In this document: positions 21,713 to 31,768 of the stretch, piece by piece
Position numbering within the stretch: position 1 is the stretch's first letter
How the letters are laid out: every line of letters starts with the position of its first letter
Assembly (NCBI RefSeq): GCF_018129985.1
Contig: NZ_JAFCKT010000007.1
Location: forward strand, 124,001-188,000
Direction of reading: 5' to 3'
DNA length: 64,000 nt
Origin: Bradyrhizobium sp. SZCCT0148
GTDB lineage: Bacteria; Pseudomonadota; Alphaproteobacteria; Rhizobiales; Xanthobacteraceae
Translations under genes and position numbers: made by a program
Notes under the pieces: generated by a model
The model's database searches: none
What the model was told of the DNA's origin: nothing
What the model saw: only the letters and a program-made list of their open reading frames with translations

Positions 21713-22453
21713 CTAACGCCCCTGCGAGAGCCGATCGGCGAGCCAGTGCGGCAGGCCGTTGTCGCGAATCCTGTCCGCCGCGGTGCCGATGTCGTAGGGC
21801 GCGCGGCAGTAGGTGATCTGGCACGATTCGGTGTCGAACAATACGAAGGCCGCCGACGGATCGCCGTCGCGGGGCTGGCCGACCGATCCGAGCACCGCGA
21901 GCCATTGCCGGCCGCGCAGAAGCTGCACCGGAACGTCGGTCTTGGGCACGAAGCTCGTCATCTTCGCTGTCACCGACATCGAATAGAGCGCGGGACGATG
22001 GACATGGCCGCAGAACGTGACATGGGCGGGCGTCGCAATCAGGCTCTTGGCGGCGTCCGCCGTAGAGCGGATATAGTGCCAGCGTTGCGGGCTGGAAGCT
22101 TCCGAATGCACGAAGAGACGGTCACTATCCTCCACCAGCATCGGCAGTTCGGTCAGGAACCGCCGCTGCGCGGTATCAAGCCGGCCGCGGGTCCATTCGA
22201 TTGCAATCTGCGCCTCGGCGTTCATGGTCTCCGTCGGGGAATTGACGGCCTGGTCATGATTGCCGCGGACGGCGATCGCCCCCTGGGCAACGAGCTCCTT
22301 CGCAGTATCCACCACCCATTCCGGATCGGCGCCATAGCCGACGAAATCGCCAAGCAGGACAAAGCGCTCCGCGCCCCTGGCACGGGCGACCTTGAGACAG
22401 GCCTCAAAGGCCTGCCTGTTGCCGTGGATATCCGAGAAGACAGCTAGCAGCAC
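21713..22453 (-). CDS. Calcineurin-like metallophosphoesterase
   Basis: 246 residues from GTG 22453, directly behind a GGAGGG-rich stretch; the frame extends to TTG 22471. All dinuclear metal motifs are present: FSDIHGN near residue 6, GDFVGYGADP near residue 37, RGNHDQAV near residue 68, CGHVHRP near residue 148. YfcE/PP-like fold; substrate could be phosphoprotein or a nucleotide. Placed 6 bases before the kinase gene, which makes an opposing kinase/phosphatase pair an attractive inference. Confidence 0.85.
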   Translation of the reverse strand: MLLAVFSDIHGNRQAFEACLKVARARGAERFVLLGDFVGYGADPEWVVDTAKELVAQGAIAVRGNHDQAVNSPTETMNAEAQIAIEWTRGRLDTAQRRFLTELPMLVEDSDRLFVHSEASSPQRWHYIRSTADAAKSLIATPAHVTFCGHVHRPALYSMSVTAKMTSFVPKTDVPVQLLRGRQWLAVLGSVGQPRDGDPSAAFVLFDTESCQITYCRAPYDIGTAADRIRDNGLPHWLADRLSQGR

Positions 22454-22582
22454 GCACCCTCCACCCTCCAATTCTTATTGAAGGCCGGTAAGGCCAAATT
22501 GAGGGAAGTCAAAACCATGCGCCAGAGGCGCGCCGTTTACCAGCGCAGCCTTTCGGGGATGATCCTGCCGATGCTGACGAGC

Positions 22583-23188
22583 CTATTGCTCGTCCTTTGG
22601 CGGCATTCGGGGCGGCGGCAGCGGCGTAAAGCTCACGCCTTGCGCGCCGGCTGGCGGCGCGATGAATTCGCCAGTCGAGGAATCACCGCCGGTCGTTTCC
22701 ATGATCGTCTTGGGCGTCACATATTCCCGGACCATGTCGATGAGGCTGCCATCGCCGCCGCCGAAATCCGCGGCGCGGCCACCTTGAGGATGGCCCAGAG
22801 CGATCTCGTTCTCTGCGGCATGGGTCTTGTCGGCAAGGGCATCGTTATAGGGCACGCGGAACGCACGTGGGATACCGCTCGGGCGATTGTCCTCGTCCAG
22901 TTGCTCGACCCACAGGTAGATCGAGCCGGGATCGCCCCGAAGCGAATGCGGCTCGACGATGCGAGCCTTCAGCAGCTTGAAAGTCGCCGGCAGCCGGTCG
23001 GAGCTGGCCCAGCCGAGCAGCCCGCGCATTTCGCTGAAGCTGACGACGTAGAAGGCGCTGGTCACGACCACCGCGATCGCCTTCCACGACCAGTGCAGGC
23101 GCGCGTAGACCAGCACGACCAGCAGCAGCGCGCCGATCACGGCGTAGGCGAGCGACAGCGTGAGGATGACCGTTTGCAAATTACTCAC
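22583..23188 (-). CDS. Membrane protein of the TolQ/ExbB-like cluster, small subunit C
   Basis: 201 residues. Two N-terminal hydrophobic segments (about 7-29 and 35-52), then a soluble part that contains YLWVEQLDEDNRPSGIPRAF and ends in a Pro/Gly-rich tail (SFTPLPPPRMPPKDEQ). I do not recognise a domain. Its start overlaps the end of the gene upstream by eight bases, so the two proteins are probably made together. A 129-base gap separates it from the phosphoesterase. Confidence 0.75.
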   Translation of the reverse strand: MSNLQTVILTLSLAYAVIGALLLVVLVYARLHWSWKAIAVVVTSAFYVVSFSEMRGLLGWASSDRLPATFKLLKARIVEPHSLRGDPGSIYLWVEQLDEDNRPSGIPRAFRVPYNDALADKTHAAENEIALGHPQGGRAADFGGGDGSLIDMVREYVTPKTIMETTGGDSSTGEFIAPPAGAQGVSFTPLPPPRMPPKDEQ

Positions 23189-23867
23189 GGATCGTCCTCA
23201 CTGCGGGCATCCTGACCCCGGTGTTGGGATCGACACCGGCGCCGTTGGCTCTCACGTTGCGGAAGGTCTCCAGCAGCGATTTCGGCCGCTGGCTCACGTC
23301 GATGACCTTGCCCTCGGCATCGAGCCGGAACCGCACCGCTGTCTTTTCGTCGCCGGTGTGGTCGAGCGTGAACTTGTTGTCGAAGACCACCTGCGCCGTC
23401 GGATTGAGCTTCTGCACCTTCACATTGGCCGTGACGGGTTCGCCGGTCGTGGCGACGAAATGCGAGACGTTCACCGTGTATTCGCCTGGGACGATGCCGC
23501 GCACCGTGACGATCTCCTCACGGATCGGCGAGGCAATCTTCTTGCCGGCGACCATGATGAAGTCGTTGGCCCCGCCACGGTCGTCACGATCGAGGGTCAG
23601 GAAGCCGGCCTCGCGATGGCGATACCAGGCGATGTTGCCGGCGGGATCCTGCACGAACAGGTCGAGATCGTCGGGATGGCTATCCGGCCAGTCCAGTGTG
23701 ATCATGAACTCCGCCTTGGAGTCGATCTTGCCCTCCTTGGCATCCGGGGAGACCGCGAGCAGCGCGAGGAAAAACAGGAACGCGATCACCTGGAGCGCCT
23801 TGAACAGCATCACGCCCAGCGGATCGAACGGCTCCTCGCGCGGATAGAGACCGAAATCATCCATCAT
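23181..23867 (-). CDS. Single-span protein with a periplasmic domain, TolR/ExbD-position partner
   Basis: 228 residues. About 18 cytoplasmic residues, one membrane helix (20-42, MLFKALQVIAFLFFLALLAV), and a 185-residue periplasmic region. The latter starts with MITLDWPDSHPDDLDLFVQD, a pattern reminiscent of DUF2135/YfaP-type beta domains. In layout it matches ExbD/TolR/MotB (one helix plus periplasmic domain), but the conserved Asp of their helix is absent. Overlaps the channel gene by four bases (ATGA). Confidence 0.75.
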   Translation of the reverse strand: MMDDFGLYPREEPFDPLGVMLFKALQVIAFLFFLALLAVSPDAKEGKIDSKAEFMITLDWPDSHPDDLDLFVQDPAGNIAWYRHREAGFLTLDRDDRGGANDFIMVAGKKIASPIREEIVTVRGIVPGEYTVNVSHFVATTGEPVTANVKVQKLNPTAQVVFDNKFTLDHTGDEKTAVRFRLDAEGKVIDVSQRPKSLLETFRNVRANGAGVDPNTGVRMPAVRTIRE

Positions 23868-24658
23868 GGCGGCGTTCCGGAGCCCTTGTCTGAGCTCTTG
23901 TCCGAACCCTTGCGCTCCAGCACCGGCGTTACATAGGTTTCGGTCAGTACGACCGCATCCGAGAACACCCGCTGGGTCGCGGCGTCCAGCATGTAGTACT
24001 GAATGCGGACCAGGATCGAGCCGACGAGGCCGGCGAGCGTCGTGTACATCGCAACCGCCATGCCGTCGCTCATCAGCCCCATCGAAGAGCGCATCGCCAC
24101 CTTGTCGGCAGCATCCAGCCCCGCGATAGGCGCCAGCATGATGATGAAGCCGACGATGGTGCCGAGCAGGCCGAGCTTCATCAGCGTATCCGAGACGAAC
24201 GCCCCGAACCCATTGGAGCCGCGCAGCCGGTCCGCAAGCGTCCGCAGCAGCAGCGTCTGGTCCACCGGGCGAAAGTCCTGCGCGGCCGCTTTCGTGACCA
24301 GGCTCTGGATGTGGTCGCGCACCAGTCCGCGCGGCAGCACCGCCGCGTTCGCATCGAGCACCTTGCCGCCATCGGGCGCCGCGAGCGCCTCACGGCAGCG
24401 CCGCGCTGCTGCGCCTTCACGCGCGATCGCGCGCGTGCGCAGAAAGCAGTGGCCGCAAGTCAGGACATAGAGCACCGCGATGACGCTGGAAATGTAGGTG
24501 CGGTCCGAGGTCAGCATCAGGTGGATCAGGCCGAACCGCCACAACAGCACGGCGGCGAAGATCGAGAGCCCCGTGAAGATCATCCAGAACAGGAGCGCGC
24601 TGCGCTCTGACGGGTCGGTCGTCGCAGACGCGATCGGTCCAATCGTGATCGAACTCAT
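23864..24658 (-). CDS. MotA/TolQ/ExbB-family proton channel protein
   Basis: 264 residues from ATG 24658 (AGGAG nine bases upstream). Membrane helices near 20-42 and 55-75, a cytoplasmic middle part, then the family core: TLMKLGLLGTIVGFIIML near residue 160 and MAVAMYTTLAGLVGSILV near residue 200. Such proteins form pentameric stators that use ion flow to drive a partner. No TonB, TolA or flagellar gene is nearby; the partner is the single-span protein at 23181. First gene of a run of five minus-strand genes, and divergent from the sensor kinase at 24844. Confidence 0.85.
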   Translation of the reverse strand: MSSITIGPIASATTDPSERSALLFWMIFTGLSIFAAVLLWRFGLIHLMLTSDRTYISSVIAVLYVLTCGHCFLRTRAIAREGAAARRCREALAAPDGGKVLDANAAVLPRGLVRDHIQSLVTKAAAQDFRPVDQTLLLRTLADRLRGSNGFGAFVSDTLMKLGLLGTIVGFIIMLAPIAGLDAADKVAMRSSMGLMSDGMAVAMYTTLAGLVGSILVRIQYYMLDAATQRVFSDAVVLTETYVTPVLERKGSDKSSDKGSGTPP

Positions 24659-24843
24659 GCTGCACTGCTCCTGGCCAGTCACGTTTCCCACTCGATTAGA
24701 TCAAAACCGCCCCATCAGGTCCAAAGACCCATGCCCAATCCGGCTTGGGAAATTTGCCCGAGCTGCAATCTGGCCCTACCCCGCAATTGGCAAGGCGCGG
24801 CGGCGTTGTTAGGCTGACCTTATCAAACGTCGAGGGTGATCGC

Positions 24844-26214
24844 ATGCGCCTCGTGCTTCAGCTTGTCGCCCGTCTCCTGCTTATCGTGGCGCTGTGCCTC
24901 GGCGCGGCAACCATATGGGCCACTTTCGACGCCTATCGCAGCGTCGACCGCTCGACTGCGGCCTCCGCGCAGCGGGTCGCGCAGGCGCTTCAGGCCTTGT
25001 ACTGGCATGAGTTCTTGTTGCGCAGCAGCAGAACGCGCGAGCAGCTTTTGCCGGTTCCAGAATGGCGCACACTGGAGACGATGAAGTTGATCTCGCCCGG
25101 CGTCTGCGTCGAGTTCCAGCCGGCCATCGCATTTGAAAAGCCGCTCTGCGGCCAGAGCGAGGGGCTGGGCAAAACCCCGCCACGCTGGTTTGCATCGATC
25201 GTGCCGAGCTTCCTCGGCAACCATGCTGAAGTCATACGGCCCGTCAGTCCCCGCGCCGCCTCGGCCGGAACGGTGGTCGCGACACCGGATGCCGCGGCCG
25301 CCATCTCGCTCGCCTGGGAGTACATCCTCAACGTGATCGACGTCGCGCTGTTGATGGCGGCCGCGATCGCGCTGCTGGCTTCGCTGGCGATCGCCCATGC
25401 GCTGGCCCCGGCACGCACGATCGTGACCGCCCTGCAGCGCATGGCGCGCGGGCAGTATCGCACCAAGCTGCCACGCTTCCGTTCGATGGAACTGGCCATG
25501 ATCGGCAGCGCCGTCGACGAGCTCGGCGGCCGGCTGGAGGAAGCCACCGAGCAGCGCGCTGCGCTGACGCGGCGGCTCATCGAAATCCGCGACGACGAGC
25601 GCCGCGCCCTTGCCCGCGAGCTGCACGACGAATTCGGGCAGAATCTCTCGGCGATCCTCGCCTTTGCCAATACGATCGAGACGGCGAGCACGAAGGGAAA
25701 AGCCGACAACGGCATCGCACAGGATGCGCGCATGATCTCGCAAGCCACCCATCATCTGATGGCCTCGCTGCGCGATGCGCTGAAGCGCCTGCGAAATCCC
25801 CTGCCTGATGAGCTCGGGCTCGAGGCAAGCCTCGTCAATCTCGTCGACAGTTGGCGCTCGCAGAGCACGGCACGGCCGACGATCCAGCTCGATCTCCGGG
25901 GCGACCTCACCGACATCAGCGGTCCGGCCGCCACCACAGCCTATCGCGTGGCGCAGGAATGCCTGACCAACGCGCTGCGTCACGGGGCGGCGCGAGAGAT
26001 CTCCTTGCGCATCGAACGCCAGGCCGGCGAGGACGACGCGCTGCTGATCCGGGTCGAGGACGACGGCGGCGGCGATGCTGAGCGCGTCGCGCAATCGGCC
26101 GGCTTCGGCCTGACCGGCATTCGCGAGCGCATCACGGCGGCCGGCGGATCGCTCTCGATCCTGCCTGCGCGCGGCGGCCTCAGCGTTGCCGCCACCATCC
26201 CGCTCGCCGCGTGA
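24844..26214 (+). CDS. NarL-type sensor histidine kinase
   Basis: 456 residues from ATG 24844 (GAGGG seven bases upstream; the frame continues to 24745 without support). First helix 1-25, periplasmic sensor 26-170, second helix near 175-200, HAMP region, then HisKA_3 with RRALARELHDEFGQNLSAIL (His near 260) and an ATPase with AYRVAQECLTNALRHG and GFGLTGIRERI. This class pairs with LuxR/NarL-type regulators, and one follows immediately. The pair is divergent from the TolQ/ExbB-like cluster, a possible target. Confidence 0.9.
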   Translation: MRLVLQLVARLLLIVALCLGAATIWATFDAYRSVDRSTAASAQRVAQALQALYWHEFLLRSSRTREQLLPVPEWRTLETMKLISPGVCVEFQPAIAFEKPLCGQSEGLGKTPPRWFASIVPSFLGNHAEVIRPVSPRAASAGTVVATPDAAAAISLAWEYILNVIDVALLMAAAIALLASLAIAHALAPARTIVTALQRMARGQYRTKLPRFRSMELAMIGSAVDELGGRLEEATEQRAALTRRLIEIRDDERRALARELHDEFGQNLSAILAFANTIETASTKGKADNGIAQDARMISQATHHLMASLRDALKRLRNPLPDELGLEASLVNLVDSWRSQSTARPTIQLDLRGDLTDISGPAATTAYRVAQECLTNALRHGAAREISLRIERQAGEDDALLIRVEDDGGGDAERVAQSAGFGLTGIRERITAAGGSLSILPARGGLSVAATIPLAA

Positions 26215-26222
26215 GGCCGCAG

Positions 26223-26873
26223 GTGAGCGAGGTCGCGGCAACAGGCATCTCCGTGCTGCTGGTGGACGACCACCCGATCGTCCGGCAGGGCTATCGGCGC
26301 GTGCTCGAAAGCCAGGGCGATCTGCATGTCGTGGCGGAAGCCGACAACGCCGCGGACGCCTACGGCGCGTTCAAGGCGCATGATCCCGATGTCGTCTTGC
26401 TCGACATCTCGATGCCGGGCGCGAGCGGGCTGGAGGCGATCCGCAACATCCGCGCGCGCAGCCCGCGGGCTCGGATCCTCGTCTTCACCATGCACAATGA
26501 GGCCGTGTTGGTGAAGTCGGCCTTCAGCGCCGGCGCCAGCGGCTTCGTCACCAAAAGCAGCGAACCGTCCGCCGTCGTCGCAGCGATCCGTGCGGTCGCG
26601 CGCGGCGAGCGTGCCATGAGCGACGATATCGCACACATCCTCGCCGAGGACAGCCTGTCGGCGGGGTCAGTGCTGGATCAGTTGGGCGAACGCGAGATCG
26701 AGATCCTGCGCCAGTTCGCCGGCGGCGCCACCACCGAGCAGATCGCGACGCATCTCAATCTCAGTGTGAAGACAGTGCAGAACTACCACTATCTGATCAA
26801 GACCAAGACCGGTGCGCGCACGGACGCGCAGCTCGTGCGGCTCGCGGCGACGTGCGGGCTGGCGCGGATCTAG
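26223..26873 (+). CDS. NarL/FixJ-family response regulator
   Basis: 216 residues from GTG 26223 with GAGG six bases upstream; GTG 26211, overlapping the kinase stop, is the alternative. Receiver domain: LLVDDHPIVRQGY near residue 11, phospho-Asp in VVLLDISMPGASG near residue 59, Lys in GFVTKSSEP. LuxR-type helix-turn-helix near residues 155-210: LGEREIEILRQFAGGATTEQ and VKTVQNYHYLIKTK. Partner of the kinase just upstream. Confidence 0.92.
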   Translation: MSEVAATGISVLLVDDHPIVRQGYRRVLESQGDLHVVAEADNAADAYGAFKAHDPDVVLLDISMPGASGLEAIRNIRARSPRARILVFTMHNEAVLVKSAFSAGASGFVTKSSEPSAVVAAIRAVARGERAMSDDIAHILAEDSLSAGSVLDQLGEREIEILRQFAGGATTEQIATHLNLSVKTVQNYHYLIKTKTGARTDAQLVRLAATCGLARI

Positions 26874-26932
26874 CAGCAAAGCTGCCGCACTGCCCTGGTC
26901 CCTTGAAGCTTCTCAATCTTCCGAACGATATT

Positions 26933-26958
26933 GGAACGGACCCCATCCGGCTCCGGTT
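26933..26958 (+). promoter_or_regulatory. EcfG-like promoter, weaker match
   Basis: GGAAC at 26933-26937, 17 bases, then GGTT at 26955-26958, against the alphaproteobacterial EcfG pattern GGAAC-N16/17-CGTT. It stands 28 bases before the start at 26987. One mismatch in the -10. Confidence 0.45.
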
Positions 26959-26986
26959 GTTACCGGCGGGAAGGAGTCACGAGGTC

Positions 26987-27292
26987 ATGAGTAAGGGTCA
27001 TCACAAGGCAGCCGACCATCACCCGATCATCACCGTGGGCGAGCTCATCGACGAGCTTTGCCGCTTGCCGGACACGGCCGTCGTCCACTTTTGCTGTCCG
27101 ATGCTCGACCAGGAGCTGACCTTCCACCGCCTTCGCAAGCGGTCGAAGGAGGCCGTCGAAATCGCGGTCAATGCCTATCCGAACAGTCCGCCGGTCGTGC
27201 CGTCGGCGGATGCCGCCTTCCACGCGCGCAGACGTCCGGCTTCAGCGCCCCCGCTTGGCGACGGCGCTCTTCTTCACAAGGCAAGAGGTTAA
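26987..27292 (+). CDS. Hypothetical 101-residue protein
   Basis: ATG 26987 with AAGGAG ten bases before. Starts MSKGHHKAADHHPIITVGEL, continues with a folded-looking helical part containing CRLPDTAVVHFCCPMLDQEL (three cysteines), and ends with a basic tail. No family recognised. The possible EcfG promoter upstream would place it in the general stress response. Confidence 0.6.
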   Translation: MSKGHHKAADHHPIITVGELIDELCRLPDTAVVHFCCPMLDQELTFHRLRKRSKEAVEIAVNAYPNSPPVVPSADAAFHARRRPASAPPLGDGALLHKARG

Positions 27293-27327
27293 TCGGCGGC
27301 TTCCGGCTTGAACCGGGTGTTGCGGCC

Positions 27328-27915
27328 TCAGGCCGCCTTCAGACCGCGCAGCAATAGCGCGAGCGTCGCATCGACGCGCGCAGGAAGATCGGCGTCCTTC
27401 CACTCGTCGGCATGAGCCGGATGGTGGAAACGGACGGTCGCATCGAAGATCGCGCGAGCCGTCGTCTTGACGTCGCCCGGGGCGAACACACCCTGCGCCA
27501 CTCCATCAGTCAGGATCGCCGAGATCTGGTCGATCATCGTGTCCTTGTGGCATTTGACGGCCGCGCAGGCTTCGCGGGCCAGCGTCAGATACGTATCGAA
27601 CATTTCGGGGTCGTCGAGCACGCGCGATCGCTTGGCGGCGAACAGCGTGCGCAGCCAGCGATCCAGTCTTGCCGGCGCCGGGCCCTGCTCCTCGGCGATC
27701 TGGCGCAACGGCGCATCGATGCGGTCCAGCCAGCGTTTGGCGACGGCCTCGCGCAGCGAGGCCTTGCTCGGAAAATGGCGATAGACGCTGCCGTGGCTCA
27801 CATCGAGTGCACGGGCGACGTCGACCACGGTGGCCTTGGCAAGTCCAAAGCGCCTCAGCACATCCTCGGTGACTTCGAGGATCCGCTCCGGCGTCAAGAC
27901 AACGGCTTCATTCAT
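27328..27915 (-). CDS. TetR-family transcriptional regulator
   Basis: 195 residues. The N-terminal helix-turn-helix spans about 10-55 with VVDVARALDVSHGSVYRHFP, the TetR recognition segment. The rest is the ligand-binding helical domain with no family-specific clue. No obvious target gene adjoins; candidates are itself and purB. Two inverted repeats upstream (27959 and 28247) could be operators. Confidence 0.9.
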   Translation of the reverse strand: MNEAVVLTPERILEVTEDVLRRFGLAKATVVDVARALDVSHGSVYRHFPSKASLREAVAKRWLDRIDAPLRQIAEEQGPAPARLDRWLRTLFAAKRSRVLDDPEMFDTYLTLAREACAAVKCHKDTMIDQISAILTDGVAQGVFAPGDVKTTARAIFDATVRFHHPAHADEWKDADLPARVDATLALLLRGLKAA

Positions 27916-27958
27916 GCCAGCACCATGTTCCCGTTGAGGGCTCAGTTACTCCGGCAGT

Positions 27959-27980
27959 AGGGCCGCTTCCGAAGCGCCCT
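27959..27980. promoter_or_regulatory. Inverted repeat upstream of the TetR gene
   Basis: AGGGC-C-GCTTC / GAAGC-GCCCT, arms matching except for one bulged base, 44 bases ahead of the regulator start. Size and position fit an autoregulatory TetR operator. Confidence 0.4.
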
Positions 27981-28007
27981 AGCCGGTCGTTTCGGAAAGC
28001 CTATGCC

Positions 28008-28109
28008 TTAATGAGGCAGTTTTGCAGCCTGCGCCGCGATTTGGCGCGCCACCAGCATGTTGAGCCATTGCCCAATCACACCGGTCAGATTGAGGATTTC
28101 GGTCGTCAT
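28008..28109 (-). CDS. Possible 33-residue peptide
   Basis: ATG 28109, GGAG about ten bases upstream. Product MTTEILNLTGVIGQWLNMLV followed by ARQIAAQAAKLPH: an amphipathic helix. Same strand as the TetR gene, 92 bases before it. Short size makes it uncertain. Confidence 0.35.
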   Translation of the reverse strand: MTTEILNLTGVIGQWLNMLVARQIAAQAAKLPH

Positions 28110-28246
28110 CGTCGTAAGTCTCCATTCGTCCGCGGATCCCCGTTCTTCAATCCGCCCTCCGATCCGAGCTTGCTTCGGATGTCGGGCTTTCCGGGGCTTG
28201 TCGCGGGACGCCAAGTGAAGCGTCGGGAACGGATATACACGTCCCG

Positions 28247-28270
28247 CTGACAGATTTCAATATCTGTCAG
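28247..28270. promoter_or_regulatory. Perfect inverted repeat CTGACAGAT-N6-ATCTGTCAG
   Basis: Nine-base arms match perfectly. This is the only clear structure in the 28110-28473 gap (364 bases) before purB; nothing else coding is seen there. Looks like a repressor operator, perhaps for the TetR protein at 27328. Confidence 0.5.
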
Positions 28271-28473
28271 TCAATGATCCGTGATTGATAGCTAATTTTT
28301 GCGGCCAGAGCCTCGTCCGGCTAGCCGGTCCGGTGGATAGGCTCGGCGATACTCCACTCCTGTGGCCCAGACCGTTTGTTTCGCCCTGCCCGCTCTGTTA
28401 AATCACGGCGTAAAAAGCATTTTGGCCGGCGCCGCCCCTTTGGACCGCCCGCCCACCTTCCTGGAGCCGTCAG

Positions 28474-29781
<1,308 letters not shown>

Positions 29782-29840
29782 GCGCTCATTGCGTCGCCCG
29801 GTAGCCACGCACGTGGCGGCCGGGGCCCGTGCGATGGGGT

Positions 29841-30332
29841 CTAGAGTCGCTTCTGCAGCCATTTCACGAGCGCGGGGCTGCCGATGGTGGCGGCGGTGAA
29901 ACCGCACATATTGCCGTCGACATAGCCCGCGCGGCCGCGCCCCTGCACGTAGCGCTTGCTGAAGAAGATCGTGTGCGGCTTGGTTCCGGCCTCATCGACG
30001 AAAATGAGCTGCCAGCGCAGATCGGGCTGATAAGACAATTGGGCCGGCGCCAGCACCTTGACGGCTGCCGCAAGTTCGGTCGCGTCGCTCTCGCTCAAAA
30101 CCAGCGACTTGCGTTCGCTTGTGTAGCTCGCAAAATGCTCCGGCGAGATCGGAATGCTGGCGAGAAGACGATCGGAGATCTTCAGCAGATCGACCCGCTT
30201 GATCCGGCCTGCCTGGATCCCCTGACCGATCGATGCGATCGCCGACGCCGCAGATCCGATATCGCAGGCGAAAGCCGGGCTGGTCATAATCGCGAGGCAG
30301 GCCGCCAGCACGAGTCTATCGCGTCCAAACAT
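29841..30332 (-). CDS. Secreted hypothetical protein
   Basis: 163 residues with a signal peptide (cleavage after TSPAFA near residue 22, leaving CDIGSAASAIASIG, so one Cys stays near the N-terminus, without a lipobox). A second Cys lies in NMCGFTAATIGSP near the end, so a disulfide is possible. No family recognised. Convergent with purB. Confidence 0.7.
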   Translation of the reverse strand: MFGRDRLVLAACLAIMTSPAFACDIGSAASAIASIGQGIQAGRIKRVDLLKISDRLLASIPISPEHFASYTSERKSLVLSESDATELAAAVKVLAPAQLSYQPDLRWQLIFVDEAGTKPHTIFFSKRYVQGRGRAGYVDGNMCGFTAATIGSPALVKWLQKRL

Positions 30333-30484
30333 CTTGGCTTGCCCCTGTCCCCGGCCTGTTGCTGCCTCATCTTATAGTCGCCTAACGTCACGACGAAAGC
30401 CCGTCGACCGTTTGCGGAGTGCGATGCTGCGGAGTACGCTTGCCGTTGTCGCCCCTGCGAACACAGAAGAAACGGACCCTTCCC

Positions 30485-31657
30485 ATGCCCATCGTCAACC
30501 GTGTTGCCGCCCTCTCCGACGAAATGGCCGCCTGGCGCCATGACTTCCACGAGAACCCGGAATTGCTCTACGAAGTCCACCGCACTGCCGGCATCGTCGC
30601 CGAGAAGCTGCGCGAGTTCGGTTGCGACGAGGTGGTGACGGGCATCGGCAAGACCGGCGTCGTCGGCGTGATCCGCGGCCGCAAATCGGCGTCCGGCAAG
30701 ACCATTGGGCTCCGCGCCGACATGGACGCGCTTCCAATCATGGAGACCTCAGGGGTGTCTTACGCCTCGAAAGTCCCCGGCAAGATGCACGCCTGCGGCC
30801 ATGACGGCCACACCGCCATGCTGCTGGGTGCTGCCAAATATCTCGCCGAGACGCGCAATTTCGACGGCACGGCAATCATGATCTTCCAGCCCGCCGAGGA
30901 AGGCGGCGGTGGTGGCAAGGCCATGGTCGAGGACGGGCTGATGACGCGCTGGAACATCCAGGAGGTCTACGGCATGCACAACATGCCCGGCCTGCCGGAA
31001 GGACACTTCGCAACCACGCCCGGCGCGATGCTTGCCTCCTCCGACAACATCCAGATCACGGTCCACGGCAAGGGCGGCCACGCCGGCGCGGGCCCGCACA
31101 AATCCGTCGACAGCGTGCTGATCGGCTCGCAGATCGTGAATGCGCTGCAGTCAATCGTGGCGCGCAACGTCGATCCGCTGAAGTCGGCGGTCATCTCGAT
31201 CACCCAATTCCACTCCGGCACGGCCTTCAACATCATCCCTGAAGTCGCCGAACTCGGCGGCACCGTGCGCACACTCGATCCCGAAGTGCGCGATCTCGTC
31301 GAGCGCCGCATCGGCGAGGTTGCCGAGAGCGTTGCCCGCGCCTATGGCGGCTCTGCCGAGACGAAGTACACGCGGATGTATCCGGTGACGATGAACCATG
31401 CGCGCGAAGCCGGGCTTGCCGCCGACGTCGCCCGCGACATCGTCGGCGCCGAGCGCGTCAACGACAAGTTCATCCCGATGATGGGCGCCGAGGATTTCTC
31501 CTTCATGCTGGAAGCGCGTCCCGGCGCGATGGTGCTGGTCGGCATGGGCGACGGCAACGAGTGCCATCACCCGGCCTACGTCTTCAACGACAACATTCTC
31601 GGGCACGGCGCCTCGTTCTGGGCGCGTCTGGTCGAGACGCGGATGCCGGCGGGGTAG
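30485..31657 (+). CDS. M20-family amidohydrolase (hippurate hydrolase-like)
   Basis: 390 residues from ATG 30485. Metal-binding motifs: HACGHDGHTAML near residue 101, PAEEGGGGGKAMVEDG near residue 137, and the last ligand His in ECHHPAYVFND near residue 361. The dimerization domain is inserted between. Family members cleave N-acyl amino acids, hippurate or indole-acetyl amino acids; the exact substrate is not readable from sequence. Confidence 0.9.
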   Translation: MPIVNRVAALSDEMAAWRHDFHENPELLYEVHRTAGIVAEKLREFGCDEVVTGIGKTGVVGVIRGRKSASGKTIGLRADMDALPIMETSGVSYASKVPGKMHACGHDGHTAMLLGAAKYLAETRNFDGTAIMIFQPAEEGGGGGKAMVEDGLMTRWNIQEVYGMHNMPGLPEGHFATTPGAMLASSDNIQITVHGKGGHAGAGPHKSVDSVLIGSQIVNALQSIVARNVDPLKSAVISITQFHSGTAFNIIPEVAELGGTVRTLDPEVRDLVERRIGEVAESVARAYGGSAETKYTRMYPVTMNHAREAGLAADVARDIVGAERVNDKFIPMMGAEDFSFMLEARPGAMVLVGMGDGNECHHPAYVFNDNILGHGASFWARLVETRMPAG

Positions 31658-31768
31658 TCGCGTGGCACCGCGATGCGGATCCACGCGACGCCGGCGGCAG
31701 TAAGTTCTAATTGTCTGCGGAATACGGGCGCTTTGCACGACGTTCGCGCGCAGCAATTGGCGAGCGCG

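Noticed and set aside
20267..24658. Zorya-type defence system
   Set aside because: There is a MotA/ExbB-like gene, but the partner has no OmpA/peptidoglycan-binding domain and there is no ZorC, ZorD or ZorE.
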